64,000 nucleotides of DNA from JARIHC01 sp035546975 (GCA_035546975.1 DASZVS010000010.1:39140-103139), one strand, 5' to 3'. Numbered from the stretch's first letter, positions 9,008 to 15,957 are shown. Translations and numbers: made by a program. The notes: a model not told the origin generated them from the letters alone.

Positions 9008-9898
9008 CTAGCGCTCGGTATGCTCGAGTGCCAAAGCCTGGGTATCCACATATAAATTTACACCTTTCAGGACATCGAAGCTACTACCGGCTTGCGCCGT
9101 TTTTGCTGCAATCACCAATCTTTCAAGCGTTCCCCGGTTAAAATCACGAATGCCATGCGCCCGGAACCAGGCAGCTAAAACCTCGCGAGCCGCGGCATGC
9201 GGCAATTGGCGGAACCATTTTTTGTCCATGCTGTCTGTGTCGGGCCGGAAAGGCAGCTGCAGCAATAAGAGATCATCCAGTTCGCGATTAGTAATATCAA
9301 TATCAGTTATAATCCGTATCAATTCCCTCCGGTCTGCTCGGCTAAACCGCGGCAGCAGATTGTGGCGTACATAATTCCTCAAGTAGGCATCATCGGAGTT
9401 GGTTTCGTCTTCATGCCATTGCAGGCCTTGCTCTTTAGCATATAAAAGTACACTTTCTTTAGGCACATTAAGTAGCGGCCTGAAAATGCCGGGCCGTTCA
9501 GACAAAGCGTTTAAACCTTTCCGGCCGGTACCACGGAGCATATTGATAATGGCCGTCTCTAGAACATCATCCTGGTGATGGGCGGTAATCAAACCGGCGG
9601 CATTATGCTCTTGCTGTGTCCGTTGCAAAAAATTATACCGGGCCTCGCGGGCTTTGGCCTCAGACGCCCGTGGCCCTAACGCACCTTCCTCATAAACGAA
9701 CGACAGTTCGTATTGTCTGGCAAGATCTGCAACAAAAATCCTGTCCTTCTCTGAGTTGTCCCTAATGCCATGGTCATAGTGAGCGACTACTAGCTCCAGG
9801 CCCGGCCGCCGCTGCAAAGCATGCAGGAGCGATACGGAATCCACGCCGCCCGAAACGGCAACGATATACTTTCCCGGCTTTGGCAATAGCAACTCCAT
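9008..9898 (-). CDS. tilS: tRNA(Ile)-lysidine synthase TilS (short form)
   Basis: TilS converts C34 of tRNA-Ile(CAU) to lysidine so that it reads AUA and is charged with Ile. The PP-loop SGGVDS is at 16-21, followed by HYDHGIRDNSEKD and the HHQDDVLETAIINMLRGTG segment. With 296 residues it has the N-terminal domain and a short following helical part, but lacks the long C-terminal domains of E. coli TilS. The ATG is 8 nt from a minus-strand TACAAT box, so translation is probably leaderless. A substrate-type tRNA lies at 24090-24165. Confidence 0.93.
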   Translation of the reverse strand: MELLLPKPGKYIVAVSGGVDSVSLLHALQRRPGLELVVAHYDHGIRDNSEKDRIFVADLARQYELSFVYEEGALGPRASEAKAREARYNFLQRTQQEHNAAGLITAHHQDDVLETAIINMLRGTGRKGLNALSERPGIFRPLLNVPKESVLLYAKEQGLQWHEDETNSDDAYLRNYVRHNLLPRFSRADRRELIRIITDIDITNRELDDLLLLQLPFRPDTDSMDKKWFRQLPHAAAREVLAAWFRAHGIRDFNRGTLERLVIAAKTAQAGSSFDVLKGVNLYVDTQALALEHTER

Positions 9899-9915
9899 AT
9901 CTTATTATTGTACCA
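9899..9915. promoter_or_regulatory. 17-bp divergent intergenic region with overlapping -10 boxes
   Basis: The whole gap between the divergent tilS and Nudix start codons is 17 bp. It holds TATTAT on the plus strand (9903-9908) and TACAAT on the minus strand (9912-9907), which overlap by two bases. Each sits 7-8 nt before its ATG, so transcription should begin at or near the start codons, and any -35 contacts must lie inside the opposing coding sequence. Confidence 0.7.
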
Positions 9916-10329
9916 ATGGCTGCTATTAACAGACCGCTTGTTGGCATTGGCGTCTTTATTTGGAAAGACGGCAAATTCCTTATGGGTAAGCGCCGCGGCG
10001 CACACGGCGACGGAACGTGGAGCATCCCCGGCGGGCACTTAGAATTCAGCGAATCTTGGGAAGAGGGTGCAAAACGCGAAGTTCTTGAGGAGACCGGTCT
10101 CGTTATTACGAATGTCCGTTTTTTGGCAGCTACCAACGACATTTTTGAAAAAGATAAAAAGCACTACATAACCATTTGGGTATATTCGGACTGGAAAAGC
10201 GGCGAGCCGTCCATCACTGAGCCCGATAAATATGTCGACCAGGAATGGCGAACTTTCAAAACGCTTCCCGCTCCGCTTTTTGAACCTTGCTGGCAAAATT
10301 TACGGGCAGCCAAGCCTGAGCTCTTCTAG
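9916..10329 (+). CDS. Nudix hydrolase
   Basis: A 137-residue single-domain protein with a full Nudix box, GGHLEFSESWEEGAKREVLEETGL (GX5EX7REUXEEXGU), at about 36-59. The fold is that of MutT-like or ADP-ribose-type pyrophosphohydrolases; the substrate is not determinable. The family hydrolyses nucleoside diphosphates linked to another moiety. I chose the ATG at 9916 because a TATTAT box lies 7 nt before it. An upstream ATG at 9880 would lie inside tilS and upstream of the promoter. Confidence 0.9.
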   Translation: MAAINRPLVGIGVFIWKDGKFLMGKRRGAHGDGTWSIPGGHLEFSESWEEGAKREVLEETGLVITNVRFLAATNDIFEKDKKHYITIWVYSDWKSGEPSITEPDKYVDQEWRTFKTLPAPLFEPCWQNLRAAKPELF

Positions 10330-10429
10330 CATAATACCCCTGGAAAAACAGATACAAAACATGCTATATTAACCCTTGATTGTTATAGGTATTCCGTAAT
10401 GCCCGCATCTGATTGCTGCGCTCGGCATG

Positions 10430-10579
10430 TATAATAATCTTGAATTCGGTTTTTTAAACCAGGAAGCAATAAGCGACTGTTTAAAAAACTGGGAGGAGGC
10501 GTAGCGGAAAGCTGGGAAGCAGATGAGCGAAACTTATTTTGGCTCGTCGGCTTGCCAGCTTAACGGCTGGCGCCGACAA
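10430..10579 (+). ncRNA. Structured leader RNA upstream of tRNA-Met
   Basis: TATAAT at 10430-10435 opens a 150-nt non-coding stretch ending at the tRNA. GTTTTTTAAAC (10449-10459) pairs perfectly with GTTTAAAAAAC (10479-10489). GATGAGC (10522-10528) can pair with GCTCGTC (10542-10548). GTCGGC/GCCGAC and GCCAGC/GCTGGC form a two-part hairpin at 10546-10577. AGCTGG (10510-10515) could instead pair with CCAGCT (10555-10560), so alternative folds exist. AGCGGAA, 14 nt and TGAGCGA (from 10503) recur with 15-nt spacing in the leader of the tRNA at 24090. No ORF is present. It is either a processed tRNA leader or a separate ncRNA. Confidence 0.5.
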
Positions 10580-10656
10580 GGCGGCGTAGCTCAGTTGGTT
10601 AGAGCACAGGACTCATAAGCCTGGGGTCAGTGGTTCAAGTCCACTCGCCGCTACCA
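10580..10656 (+). tRNA. tRNA-Met (CAU), elongator type
   Basis: A complete 77-nt cloverleaf with encoded CCA. The acceptor GGCGGCG pairs with CGCCGCT, closing with a G-U at 1-72. The D arm GCUC/GAGC carries an AGTTGGTTA loop, the T arm is AGTGG-TTCAAGT-CCACT, and the anticodon CAT is at 10614-10616. The D-loop and the variable GGGGTC resemble elongator tRNA-Met rather than initiator or Ile2. The anticodon stem has an A31-G39 mismatch. Transcription probably comes from the TATAAT at 10430. Confidence 0.9.
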
Positions 10657-10659
10657 TAC

Positions 10660-10688
10660 TTGACGTTTTATATATATTTTGTCATAAT
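10660..10688 (+). promoter_or_regulatory. Promoter of the FHA/transglutaminase-like gene
   Basis: TTGACG (10660-10665), 17 bp, then CATAAT (10683-10688), with the ATG only 6 nt further on. The expected start of transcription falls on or next to the start codon. The -35 box begins 4 nt after the tRNA CCA. Confidence 0.85.
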
Positions 10689-10694
10689 ATATTA

Positions 10695-11828
10695 ATGGCC
10701 CGTGTCCCCGTTTTTAGCTCAGCAGAGCTAACTACCTCCACCATCCCCCATATTGAATTGCAGCCCTATCAAGAGATTGAGGTTAATGCTCAAAGTACAA
10801 TTGGAAGCCCTGAAGACGCAGATCGAAAATTTGGCGTCGCAGGTAAGATAGTGGCAGTTATTGATGTCGCCGACCATACATTTAGCATTGTTGATACGAG
10901 CACCGACCCTTCTTTTGCGGTGGGTTATATATTATGCGACGTGCAATTTAATGCTTCGGACCCCTATTCTAAAGGCTGCGTTGGCCTAAGAGATGGCGAG
11001 GTCTACAGTATTGGCCAATACGATAAAGATATCCGGGAAGAATTTGCATTCAGCCCTTATGTAGCCCGGCAGCAATTTAATATAGCTCGTAATAGTGCAG
11101 GCCTAACAATTATTAATGGCAATCCGACTAACCCCACCCTCCTAACTGCGCAGCTATTTAACGTCAAACCCGGCGAAGATGGAAGTACGCACGTGGTGGA
11201 AAAACGCCTTAAGGGAAGCGCGGACTATAGCCCGCCCGATGAATCAGCTCCATACGGTTATTTTAAAGACCGCCAGGTATTGGGGAGAAATTCTAAAAAA
11301 ATAAACGGCGGAGTATACCTAGGAGGCGGAGCCCGTGAAGCTATAGTTGCAGATGGCGACTCCGAAATTATTGATAAAGTTTACAGGCCTTTACACACAG
11401 CATTACGTTTAGCACGCAGAGCAGTTCCTGAAAGAACGGTTCTTTCGGCGGTACGCGCGCGGGTCGCACAGGTTATGCCATACGACGGAGATATGGCGGA
11501 AATGATAAGCAGCCGCTATTACGGCGACCAGCTCATTCCTCTTAGTGATTTTATTAAAAATAGAGCCGGGGTATGCCGCCACCAGGGTCTACTAAGCGCT
11601 TTGCTACTGGAGAGACTGATTGCAGATGGACTCTTAGAGGGAGAGCCAGGAATCCAGCGAAATAATAAGCCTGACCGTGGCGGCCCGCATGCCTGGGGCA
11701 TACTTAAGCATGATCCAAAACCGGCAATTGTAATAGACCCTGCCCAAGGTTTTGTAGGTACCAAGCAGGAAGCAAAAGCACTAGGGCACTGGGATTACGA
11801 TTTAGAAACCGATTTAAACTATATTTGA
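10695..11828 (+). CDS. FHA-like domain plus transglutaminase-like (Cys-His-Asp) protein
   Basis: A 377-residue cytosolic protein; no signal or membrane segment is visible. Residues about 93-150 look like a forkhead-associated domain: GEVYSIGQ, then YVARQQFNIARNSAGLTI, then NGNPTNPT. In known FHA domains these positions read IGR, SRxH and TNGT, so the phospho-Thr-binding Arg, Ser and His are changed. Residues about 285-350 match the transglutaminase-like fold, with Cys294 in AGVCRHQGLLSALL, His332 in GPHAWGIL and Asp348 in VIDPAQGF. The closest general look is the EDR1/transglutaminase-core group (protease, amidase or crosslinking). The assignment of both domains is by eye. A consensus promoter places the start codon at the 5' end of the mRNA. 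Confidence 0.65.
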   Translation: MARVPVFSSAELTTSTIPHIELQPYQEIEVNAQSTIGSPEDADRKFGVAGKIVAVIDVADHTFSIVDTSTDPSFAVGYILCDVQFNASDPYSKGCVGLRDGEVYSIGQYDKDIREEFAFSPYVARQQFNIARNSAGLTIINGNPTNPTLLTAQLFNVKPGEDGSTHVVEKRLKGSADYSPPDESAPYGYFKDRQVLGRNSKKINGGVYLGGGAREAIVADGDSEIIDKVYRPLHTALRLARRAVPERTVLSAVRARVAQVMPYDGDMAEMISSRYYGDQLIPLSDFIKNRAGVCRHQGLLSALLLERLIADGLLEGEPGIQRNNKPDRGGPHAWGILKHDPKPAIVIDPAQGFVGTKQEAKALGHWDYDLETDLNYI

Positions 11829-11853
11829 ATAATTAAACGGATCGCTACTACAT

Positions 11854-11882
11854 TTGACATTTTATCAAGCTTATGCTAATAT
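11854..11882 (+). promoter_or_regulatory. Promoter with extended -10
   Basis: TTGACA (11854-11859), 17 bp, TAATAT (11877-11882) preceded by TGC (extended -10). The ATG of the next gene is 11 nt downstream, leaving a leader of about four nucleotides. Confidence 0.85.
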
Positions 11883-11893
11883 GTAGATAGATT

Positions 11894-12373
11894 ATGTCAA
11901 ACAAAAATGCCCTGTCTAGCCAAGAAAATGTCGAATCAGAAGAACTGCTGCTTGTAGATATTCAGACGCAGCATGTCCGAGAGCTTGAAAGGCTTGGAAT
12001 TACGGAAAAAGCTAAGGGCCTTATTGACCCTCGAAACCTAAACCATCTGAGCAAGGCATCTGTTTCCGTTTCCTATGACCAGGGCGAAGATGGAGAAGTA
12101 ATAGAAAAACCCACAATATGCTTTACCACGCCCAGCGTCAACACGTCCGGTTATAGGCAAACCCATTTCTCTTACGCTGAAGTGGCCGAGATCGGCCCCG
12201 ACTCGATGGCACTTTCGGGTGATTTTACTATGCAAGACCTAGAAGCCGTCGAAAAAATGATCGCTGGCCTAAGGGAGGCGAAAGAATTAGGGGTTTTACC
12301 TCATTTGTCGTCTAATCTGACGAGCATAAGCAATCCGGGTACGGCCATGATGCGTCCGCCAGAATCCGCTTAG
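11894..12373 (+). CDS. Hypothetical protein
   Basis: A 159-residue, acidic, soluble protein that I cannot place in a family. A helical N-terminus (LLVDIQTQHVRELERLGITEKAKGL) is followed by a beta-rich middle (ASVSVSYDQGEDGEVIEKPTICFTTP) and an amphipathic helix (FTMQDLEAVEKMIAGLREAKEL). The tail is Ser/Pro-rich and probably disordered. It has its own consensus promoter with a near-leaderless start. It follows the FHA/transglutaminase-like gene on the same strand after 65 bp, so a functional pairing is possible but unproven. Confidence 0.6.
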   Translation: MSNKNALSSQENVESEELLLVDIQTQHVRELERLGITEKAKGLIDPRNLNHLSKASVSVSYDQGEDGEVIEKPTICFTTPSVNTSGYRQTHFSYAEVAEIGPDSMALSGDFTMQDLEAVEKMIAGLREAKELGVLPHLSSNLTSISNPGTAMMRPPESA

Positions 12374-12480
12374 TCGGCTGGTAAGTTCTGCCAGCGTCCC
12401 GTGCTTTGCGGCAGCAACGCCGCGAATAAATGGCTCGTAGGTAGCGGCGAAGCAGGCGAACATATTATAATAGACTGTCT

Positions 12481-13077
12481 ATGCAGTTTGATCTTGCCGT
12501 TGCGTTGCTGGTTTTCGGTGTCATATTCATCGCCGAGCTTCCCGATAAATCCATGTTCGCCGCACTTTTGCTGGGCAACCGGTACCCGGCCTTCTATGTC
12601 TGGTTGGGCGCTGCCAGCGCTTTTTTTGTGCACGTAATTATCGCCGTTGCTGCGGCTAAGCTACTTACTTTATTGCCGCATAACATTATGGAGCTGGTCA
12701 TCGGCTTACTATTCCTGACCGGTTCTATGCTGCTCTTTTTTGGCAAACACGGCGCCGAAGATGTAATACACAAAAAACCAAAAAATAAAGACGGCCATAA
12801 ACCCTTGAAGGTTTTTGCGACAGCTTTCAGTGTAATTTTTATCGGCGAGTGGGGAGACATCACCCAGATTGCTACCGCTAACTATGCCGCAAAATACCAC
12901 GATCCCCTTAGTGTAGCTATCGGAGCGACTGCTGCATTATGGGTAGTAGCTGCGCTTGGCGTCGGCATAGGCAGCAGGTTCTTGCACCTTGTTCCTGCAA
13001 AAGTTTTACTAAGGATCGTAGCTGTCATTATGCTACTCTTCGCTATATTGAGCTTCCATTCAGCCTTAGCAAATTAA
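12481..13077 (+). CDS. TMEM165/GDT1 family (UPF0016) cation transporter
   Basis: A 198-residue protein with six predicted membrane segments in two inverted halves. Each half carries the UPF0016 signature: FIAELPDKSMFAALLL in the first and FIGEWGDITQIATANYA in the second, matching E-x-G-D-(K/R)-(S/T) with Pro replacing Gly in the first copy and ITQ in the second. Family members exchange Mn2+ or Ca2+ for protons. A basic loop (KKPKNKDGHKP) separates the halves. TATAAT lies 9 nt before the ATG, so the mRNA is probably leaderless. I see no yybP-ykoY manganese riboswitch in the 107-bp gap upstream. Confidence 0.88.
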   Translation: MQFDLAVALLVFGVIFIAELPDKSMFAALLLGNRYPAFYVWLGAASAFFVHVIIAVAAAKLLTLLPHNIMELVIGLLFLTGSMLLFFGKHGAEDVIHKKPKNKDGHKPLKVFATAFSVIFIGEWGDITQIATANYAAKYHDPLSVAIGATAALWVVAALGVGIGSRFLHLVPAKVLLRIVAVIMLLFAILSFHSALAN

Positions 13078-13109
13078 AAACCGGGCAGCTATACGCAGAG
13101 CCCGGTTTT
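13077..13109. terminator. Bidirectional intrinsic terminator
   Basis: AAAACCGGGC (13077-13086) and GCCCGGTTTT (13100-13109) form a 10-bp stem with a 13-nt loop. The U-run works on the plus strand for the GDT1-type gene and, as GGTTTTTAA, on the minus strand for the small gene at 13121-13210. Confidence 0.9.
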
Positions 13110-13120
13110 ATAGTTTTGTT

Positions 13121-13210
13121 TTAGAGTGACTTGAGTATCCGGTCTATCCTCAGGATGCCCTGGTCAGAGGTACTGGCAAGTTCGAATGCCAGACCGCTTG
13201 TTGATTTCAT
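13121..13210 (-). CDS. Small protein of 29 residues, own transcription unit
   Basis: The 29-codon frame begins MKSTSGLAFELAST and ends ILRIDRILKSL. It is preceded by an AAGGAGAGG Shine-Dalgarno 5-6 nt before the ATG, a TTGACA-16-TATAAT promoter (13304-13277) about 60 nt upstream, and a strong terminator 12 nt after the stop. The result is a transcript of about 190 nt. The C-terminal half would make an amphipathic basic helix; there is no membrane segment. No family is recognised. It could be a regulatory, toxin-like or export-linked peptide, or a dual-function RNA. The start, SD and terminator together make coding likely. Confidence 0.65.
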   Translation of the reverse strand: MKSTSGLAFELASTSDQGILRIDRILKSL

Positions 13211-13276
13211 ATATCCTCTCCTTTGTTTTATGTTTGTATATTGGTGGTTTTTGTTTGTGATCACGAAACACTATAT

Positions 13277-13304
13277 ATTATACACATTTTTGATAATTTG
13301 TCAA
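13277..13304 (-). promoter_or_regulatory. Strong consensus promoter of the 29-residue gene
   Basis: On the minus strand, TTGACA (13304-13299), 16 bp and TATAAT (13282-13277) match both hexamers exactly, with TGTG directly before the -10. This is the best sigma70-type promoter in the window. Confidence 0.9.
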
Positions 13305-13387
13305 AGTCTGCGCGCTCTAGTTTTTTGTTTCGCTTGACCTGTTTCTATAATAGCCACAAGCACTGCGGCTTGGCAAGCAAAATTCTT

Positions 13388-13744
13388 TTAATATTTATCT
13401 TTTTTGCCCGAGCGTGAAATGATCACGAAAAAGACCACGGCAAGCAGCAAACAGGCGCCCGCTATACCGAGTAAAACCGGGTTTATGTGGTGGGTCTTCG
13501 GCGGATTGGCGGTGTGAGTCTGCCCGGTAATAGTCTGTGGAGAGGTAGATATATTGACTACTGATAATTGCGTATTGTTCAGCTTAACGCCCTGAGTAGA
13601 GGTTAGTAGGCTCGTTGCGGTTCCTGGCTGGACACTGCTCGTCGGAGCAGTTGCGGGAGAGCCAGACCCGGCGGAACTTTGAGGGCTTTGCGTGTGTGTT
13701 TGGCTATCCAGGCTATCGCTGCCTGCAGTTATTGGTAAGGCCAT
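13388..13744 (-). CDS. Small tail-anchored Ser/Thr-rich protein
   Basis: A 118-residue protein made of a low-complexity Ser/Thr/Gln/Pro-rich region (about 1-85) followed by one membrane segment (PVLLGIAGACLLLAVVFFVIIS) and a short basic tail (RSGKKDKY). There is no N-terminal signal peptide and no LPXTG-like motif, so it is either C-tail anchored or exported by a route not visible here. It sits beside another low-complexity surface protein gene on the same strand. No family is recognised. Confidence 0.55.
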   Translation of the reverse strand: MALPITAGSDSLDSQTHTQSPQSSAGSGSPATAPTSSVQPGTATSLLTSTQGVKLNNTQLSVVNISTSPQTITGQTHTANPPKTHHINPVLLGIAGACLLLAVVFFVIISRSGKKDKY

Positions 13745-13802
13745 TGCCTCTATTGTAAAGCACTACGGCTATATTCTCTACGTCTCGTTTTATTTCAGAT
13801 TA

Positions 13803-14132
13803 TTACTGGCCTGCACGTAAACGGCGGCGTATAAAGAATATGTAACCAAGGGTGGAAGCTGCCACAAATACACCGAGAACATCGCCAGGGCCCGAATTGG
13901 CAAGTGAGCCATTTGCCGAGGTTGCGCTGGAGTTAGAACTCCCCGGCGAGCTTGATGAGTTAGGCGCCTGTTGAGACGGTTTGCTCTGTGTAGCGTGCTG
14001 GTTGGTGCCTGGGTTTTTCGTTGTTGGGCCCGGGCCTGGCGAAGATGAATTTGCTAGCAAGATTACGCCGACTACCACCACTATGGCAACGACGACAATA
14101 CCAATTGCAGCCATCATTTTTCTACGATCCAT
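13803..14132 (-). CDS. Secreted Ser/Pro/Asn-rich protein with sortase-like LANSG tail
   Basis: A 109-residue protein. The N-terminal membrane segment or signal anchor (AAIGIVVVAIVVVVGVILLA) is followed by a disordered Ser/Pro/Asn linker. The C-terminus reads LANSGPGDVLG, then a hydrophobic stretch and RRRLR. That is the layout of a cell-wall sorting signal with LANSG in place of LPXTG. A Shine-Dalgarno (GGGAGG) precedes the ATG, and a TTGTGA-17-TATGGT promoter lies upstream on the minus strand. Function is unknown; it is likely surface displayed. Confidence 0.6.
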   Translation of the reverse strand: MDRRKMMAAIGIVVVAIVVVVGVILLANSSSPGPGPTTKNPGTNQHATQSKPSQQAPNSSSSPGSSNSSATSANGSLANSGPGDVLGVFVAASTLGYIFFIRRRLRAGQ

Positions 14133-14312
14133 AAAATAAACCTCCCTCTATTTCAATCTACCATAACCTTTCTTACCCTTACTCACAAGGAAATAAAATA
14201 CACTCCCAGCAGCCAAAGCCGCTATGCGTGGCTAGAAAAATTCGACTATTCCACAGAAAAGCCACGAATATTTTACAGCCTCAAGCATTTTCAAGACGTA
14301 CGCTTTAGACGT

Positions 14313-14996
14313 ATGCAGAGTGTGCAGGAAGCCACGTTTGCGGCATTATTTCAAAATGCCAGGCACCATACCCGTAATCGGGGTTGTATTCTTATTCATG
14401 CAGACGAGATGCCGCGCGGAGTATTCTTTCTGCGCAGAGGCTACGTAAAAACTTACGATATTACTACGGAAGGAACTTTTCAGCTCATTGCAATCACAGG
14501 GCCAAGCGAGATATTCCCTCTCTATTGGTCTTTCGACACAAGCACCAATGATTTATTTTACGAAGCTATGTGCGAGATTGAGTTCAGCATTGTTCCCCGC
14601 GACACTTTCAGGGACCAAGTAATGTCTGACCGCAGATTCCTTAAATTAGCGCTAGCTACGGCTATGAATTCATTGCGTTCAAGCCAAAAAAGGATGCAAA
14701 GCTTGCAATTGCCTTTTGCCAGGCAACGTATTGCACACCAGTTACTATTTTTTGCAGAGCATTACGGTAAAAAAATAGGTAGCGAGTTCATTATACCGAT
14801 GCCCCTCACATATGACGATTTCGCCCACACGCTCAATATAAACCGCGCTACTGTTAATCGGGAAATGCTGCAGTTAATTGAAGAAGAATTGATAATGCGG
14901 GAGAGCAGGCATTTTATAATCAAAAAGCCTCGAGCGCTTCAAGCTGCGGCCGAAGGCAGTCTTAACCGTATGTTTACGGCACAAGCTCCGGCGTAG
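14313..14996 (+). CDS. Crp/Fnr family transcriptional regulator
   Basis: A 227-residue protein with an N-terminal cyclic-nucleotide-binding-like beta barrel (about 15-115: FFLRRGYVKTYDITTEGTFQLI ... GPSEIFPLYW) and a C-terminal winged helix (about 140-210: QRIAHQLLFFAEHYG, then LTYDDFAHTLNINRATVNREMLQLIEEELI). The cNMP-binding arginine and the FNR cysteines are not evident, so the effector is unknown. It lies upstream of the repeat surface protein and may regulate it or itself. Imperfect GACGTA repeats stand just before the start codon (14296-14314). Confidence 0.85.
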   Translation: MQSVQEATFAALFQNARHHTRNRGCILIHADEMPRGVFFLRRGYVKTYDITTEGTFQLIAITGPSEIFPLYWSFDTSTNDLFYEAMCEIEFSIVPRDTFRDQVMSDRRFLKLALATAMNSLRSSQKRMQSLQLPFARQRIAHQLLFFAEHYGKKIGSEFIIPMPLTYDDFAHTLNINRATVNREMLQLIEEELIMRESRHFIIKKPRALQAAAEGSLNRMFTAQAPA

Positions 14997-15155
14997 AACG
15001 CCTACCGTAAATATTACATATGATAGTAGTATTTTTAACGCACTCTTTGTGACGCAGCGCATAGAGCTGCGCAAGTGGAACCTATAGTCTTGAATAGCAA
15101 GATTAAAGAGGCGGCCGGCGTGCATGTCCTCGCTAAGTTAGGAAGGAGCATGTGC

Positions 15156-15899
15156 ATGGTAAAGAAGCATATCTCGCGAATCGGCGCAATCAGCGCCACA
15201 ATAGCAACATTAGGCTGCGGAGCTGTAACCGGAGTAGCCTCGGCGCAAGGAAATAGCGGCAATAACAGCCACTCTTCAAATAAGGGTAACATGAGTATAG
15301 CAAACAGTAACGACCAGAGCGCGTCGACTGGCGATGCGTACTACTACAGCTGGTCTCATAGCTATTGGCCCTATGGCAATAACCACGGCGCAAAAAGCGG
15401 CCCCGCTACAAATAACAATACGACTAACCAGAGCGTTAGCAGCAGTCAAAGCAACGTAAGTTCTGGGCCAAGCGGTAACCAAAATAATTGGTACCCCTTC
15501 TATCCTTACCCGCATAATGGCGGCAACAATAGCGTTTCGTCTAACTCCAGCGACGTGACCATGACAAACAGTAACAGCCAAAGTGCCAGCACTGGTTCCA
15601 GTACAAGCATTGGAAACGGCGGCGGCGCCCAGAGCGGCCCTGCTACAAACAACAATACGACTAACCAGAGTGTGGGCGTTAGCCAGACCAATACAAGCTC
15701 CGGTTCAGGCTACGGCGGAAATAACAGCCAGAACAGCAATAGCAGCAAAGTGAGCGTATCTAATTCCAGCAATCAGACCGCTAATACTGGCGACGCTATG
15801 AGTTCGGGTAGTCATGGGAGTGCCCAGAGCGGCCCTGCTACAAACAACAATACGACTAACCAAACGGTTTCGGTCAGCCAAAGCAACAGCAGCGATTAA
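15156..15899 (+). CDS. Secreted Asn/Ser-rich repeat surface protein (probable beta-repeat)
   Basis: A 247-residue protein. A signal peptide (MVKKHISRIGAISATIATLGC ... VASA, cleavage about 30) is followed by a sequence extremely rich in N, S, G, T and Q. Three repeats each contain N-x-S/N-Q-x-A-x-TGD/S, a Gly-rich insert, then SGPATNNNTTNQ(S/T)V and an SQxN end. This suggests a short beta-solenoid or amyloid-like adhesin; I cannot name the family. The ATG at 15156 is preferred because GGAAGGAG lies 7 nt upstream; the ATG at 15150 is too close to it. A terminator follows 20 bp after the stop. Confidence 0.7.
   Translation: MVKKHISRIGAISATIATLGCGAVTGVASAQGNSGNNSHSSNKGNMSIANSNDQSASTGDAYYYSWSHSYWPYGNNHGAKSGPATNNNTTNQSVSSSQSNVSSGPSGNQNNWYPFYPYPHNGGNNSVSSNSSDVTMTNSNSQSASTGSSTSIGNGGGAQSGPATNNNTTNQSVGVSQTNTSSGSGYGGNNSQNSNSSKVSVSNSSNQTANTGDAMSSGSHGSAQSGPATNNNTTNQTVSVSQSNSSD
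15396..15869 (+). repeat. Three 42-bp imperfect coding repeats
   Basis: Near-identical 42-bp units at 15396-15437, 15633-15674 and 15828-15869 encode SGPATNNNTTNQ plus flanking residues. They differ by only a few, mostly synonymous, bases, which suggests recent duplication or gene conversion within the surface protein gene. Confidence 0.9.
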
Positions 15900-15919
15900 T
15901 TTCGCCAAAGCTGCACACA

Positions 15920-15957
15920 TGAAAAGAGCCCCTGCCCAGGGCTCTTTTCATATTTTT
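15920..15957 (+). terminator. Intrinsic terminator of the repeat surface protein
   Basis: AAAAGAGCCC and GGGCTCTTTT form a 10-bp stem with a 7-nt loop (15922-15948), followed by CATATTTTT. The stem would also function on the minus strand for the YcnI operon. Confidence 0.9.

Noticed and set aside
7715..9055. 446-codon plus-strand open frame
   Set aside because: It is antisense to ftsH, with low-complexity Ser/Arg composition typical of a shadow frame.
10430..10579. SRP (4.5S) RNA
   Set aside because: GGAAGCA-like strings occur, but the symmetric loop, the GGAA tetraloop context and flanking pairing of SRP helix 8 are not present.
12374..12480. Possible yybP-ykoY manganese riboswitch before the GDT1-type transporter
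   Set aside because: The conserved GGGGAGUAG-type elements are absent and the promoter sits 10-15 nt before the ATG, leaving no room for a leader.
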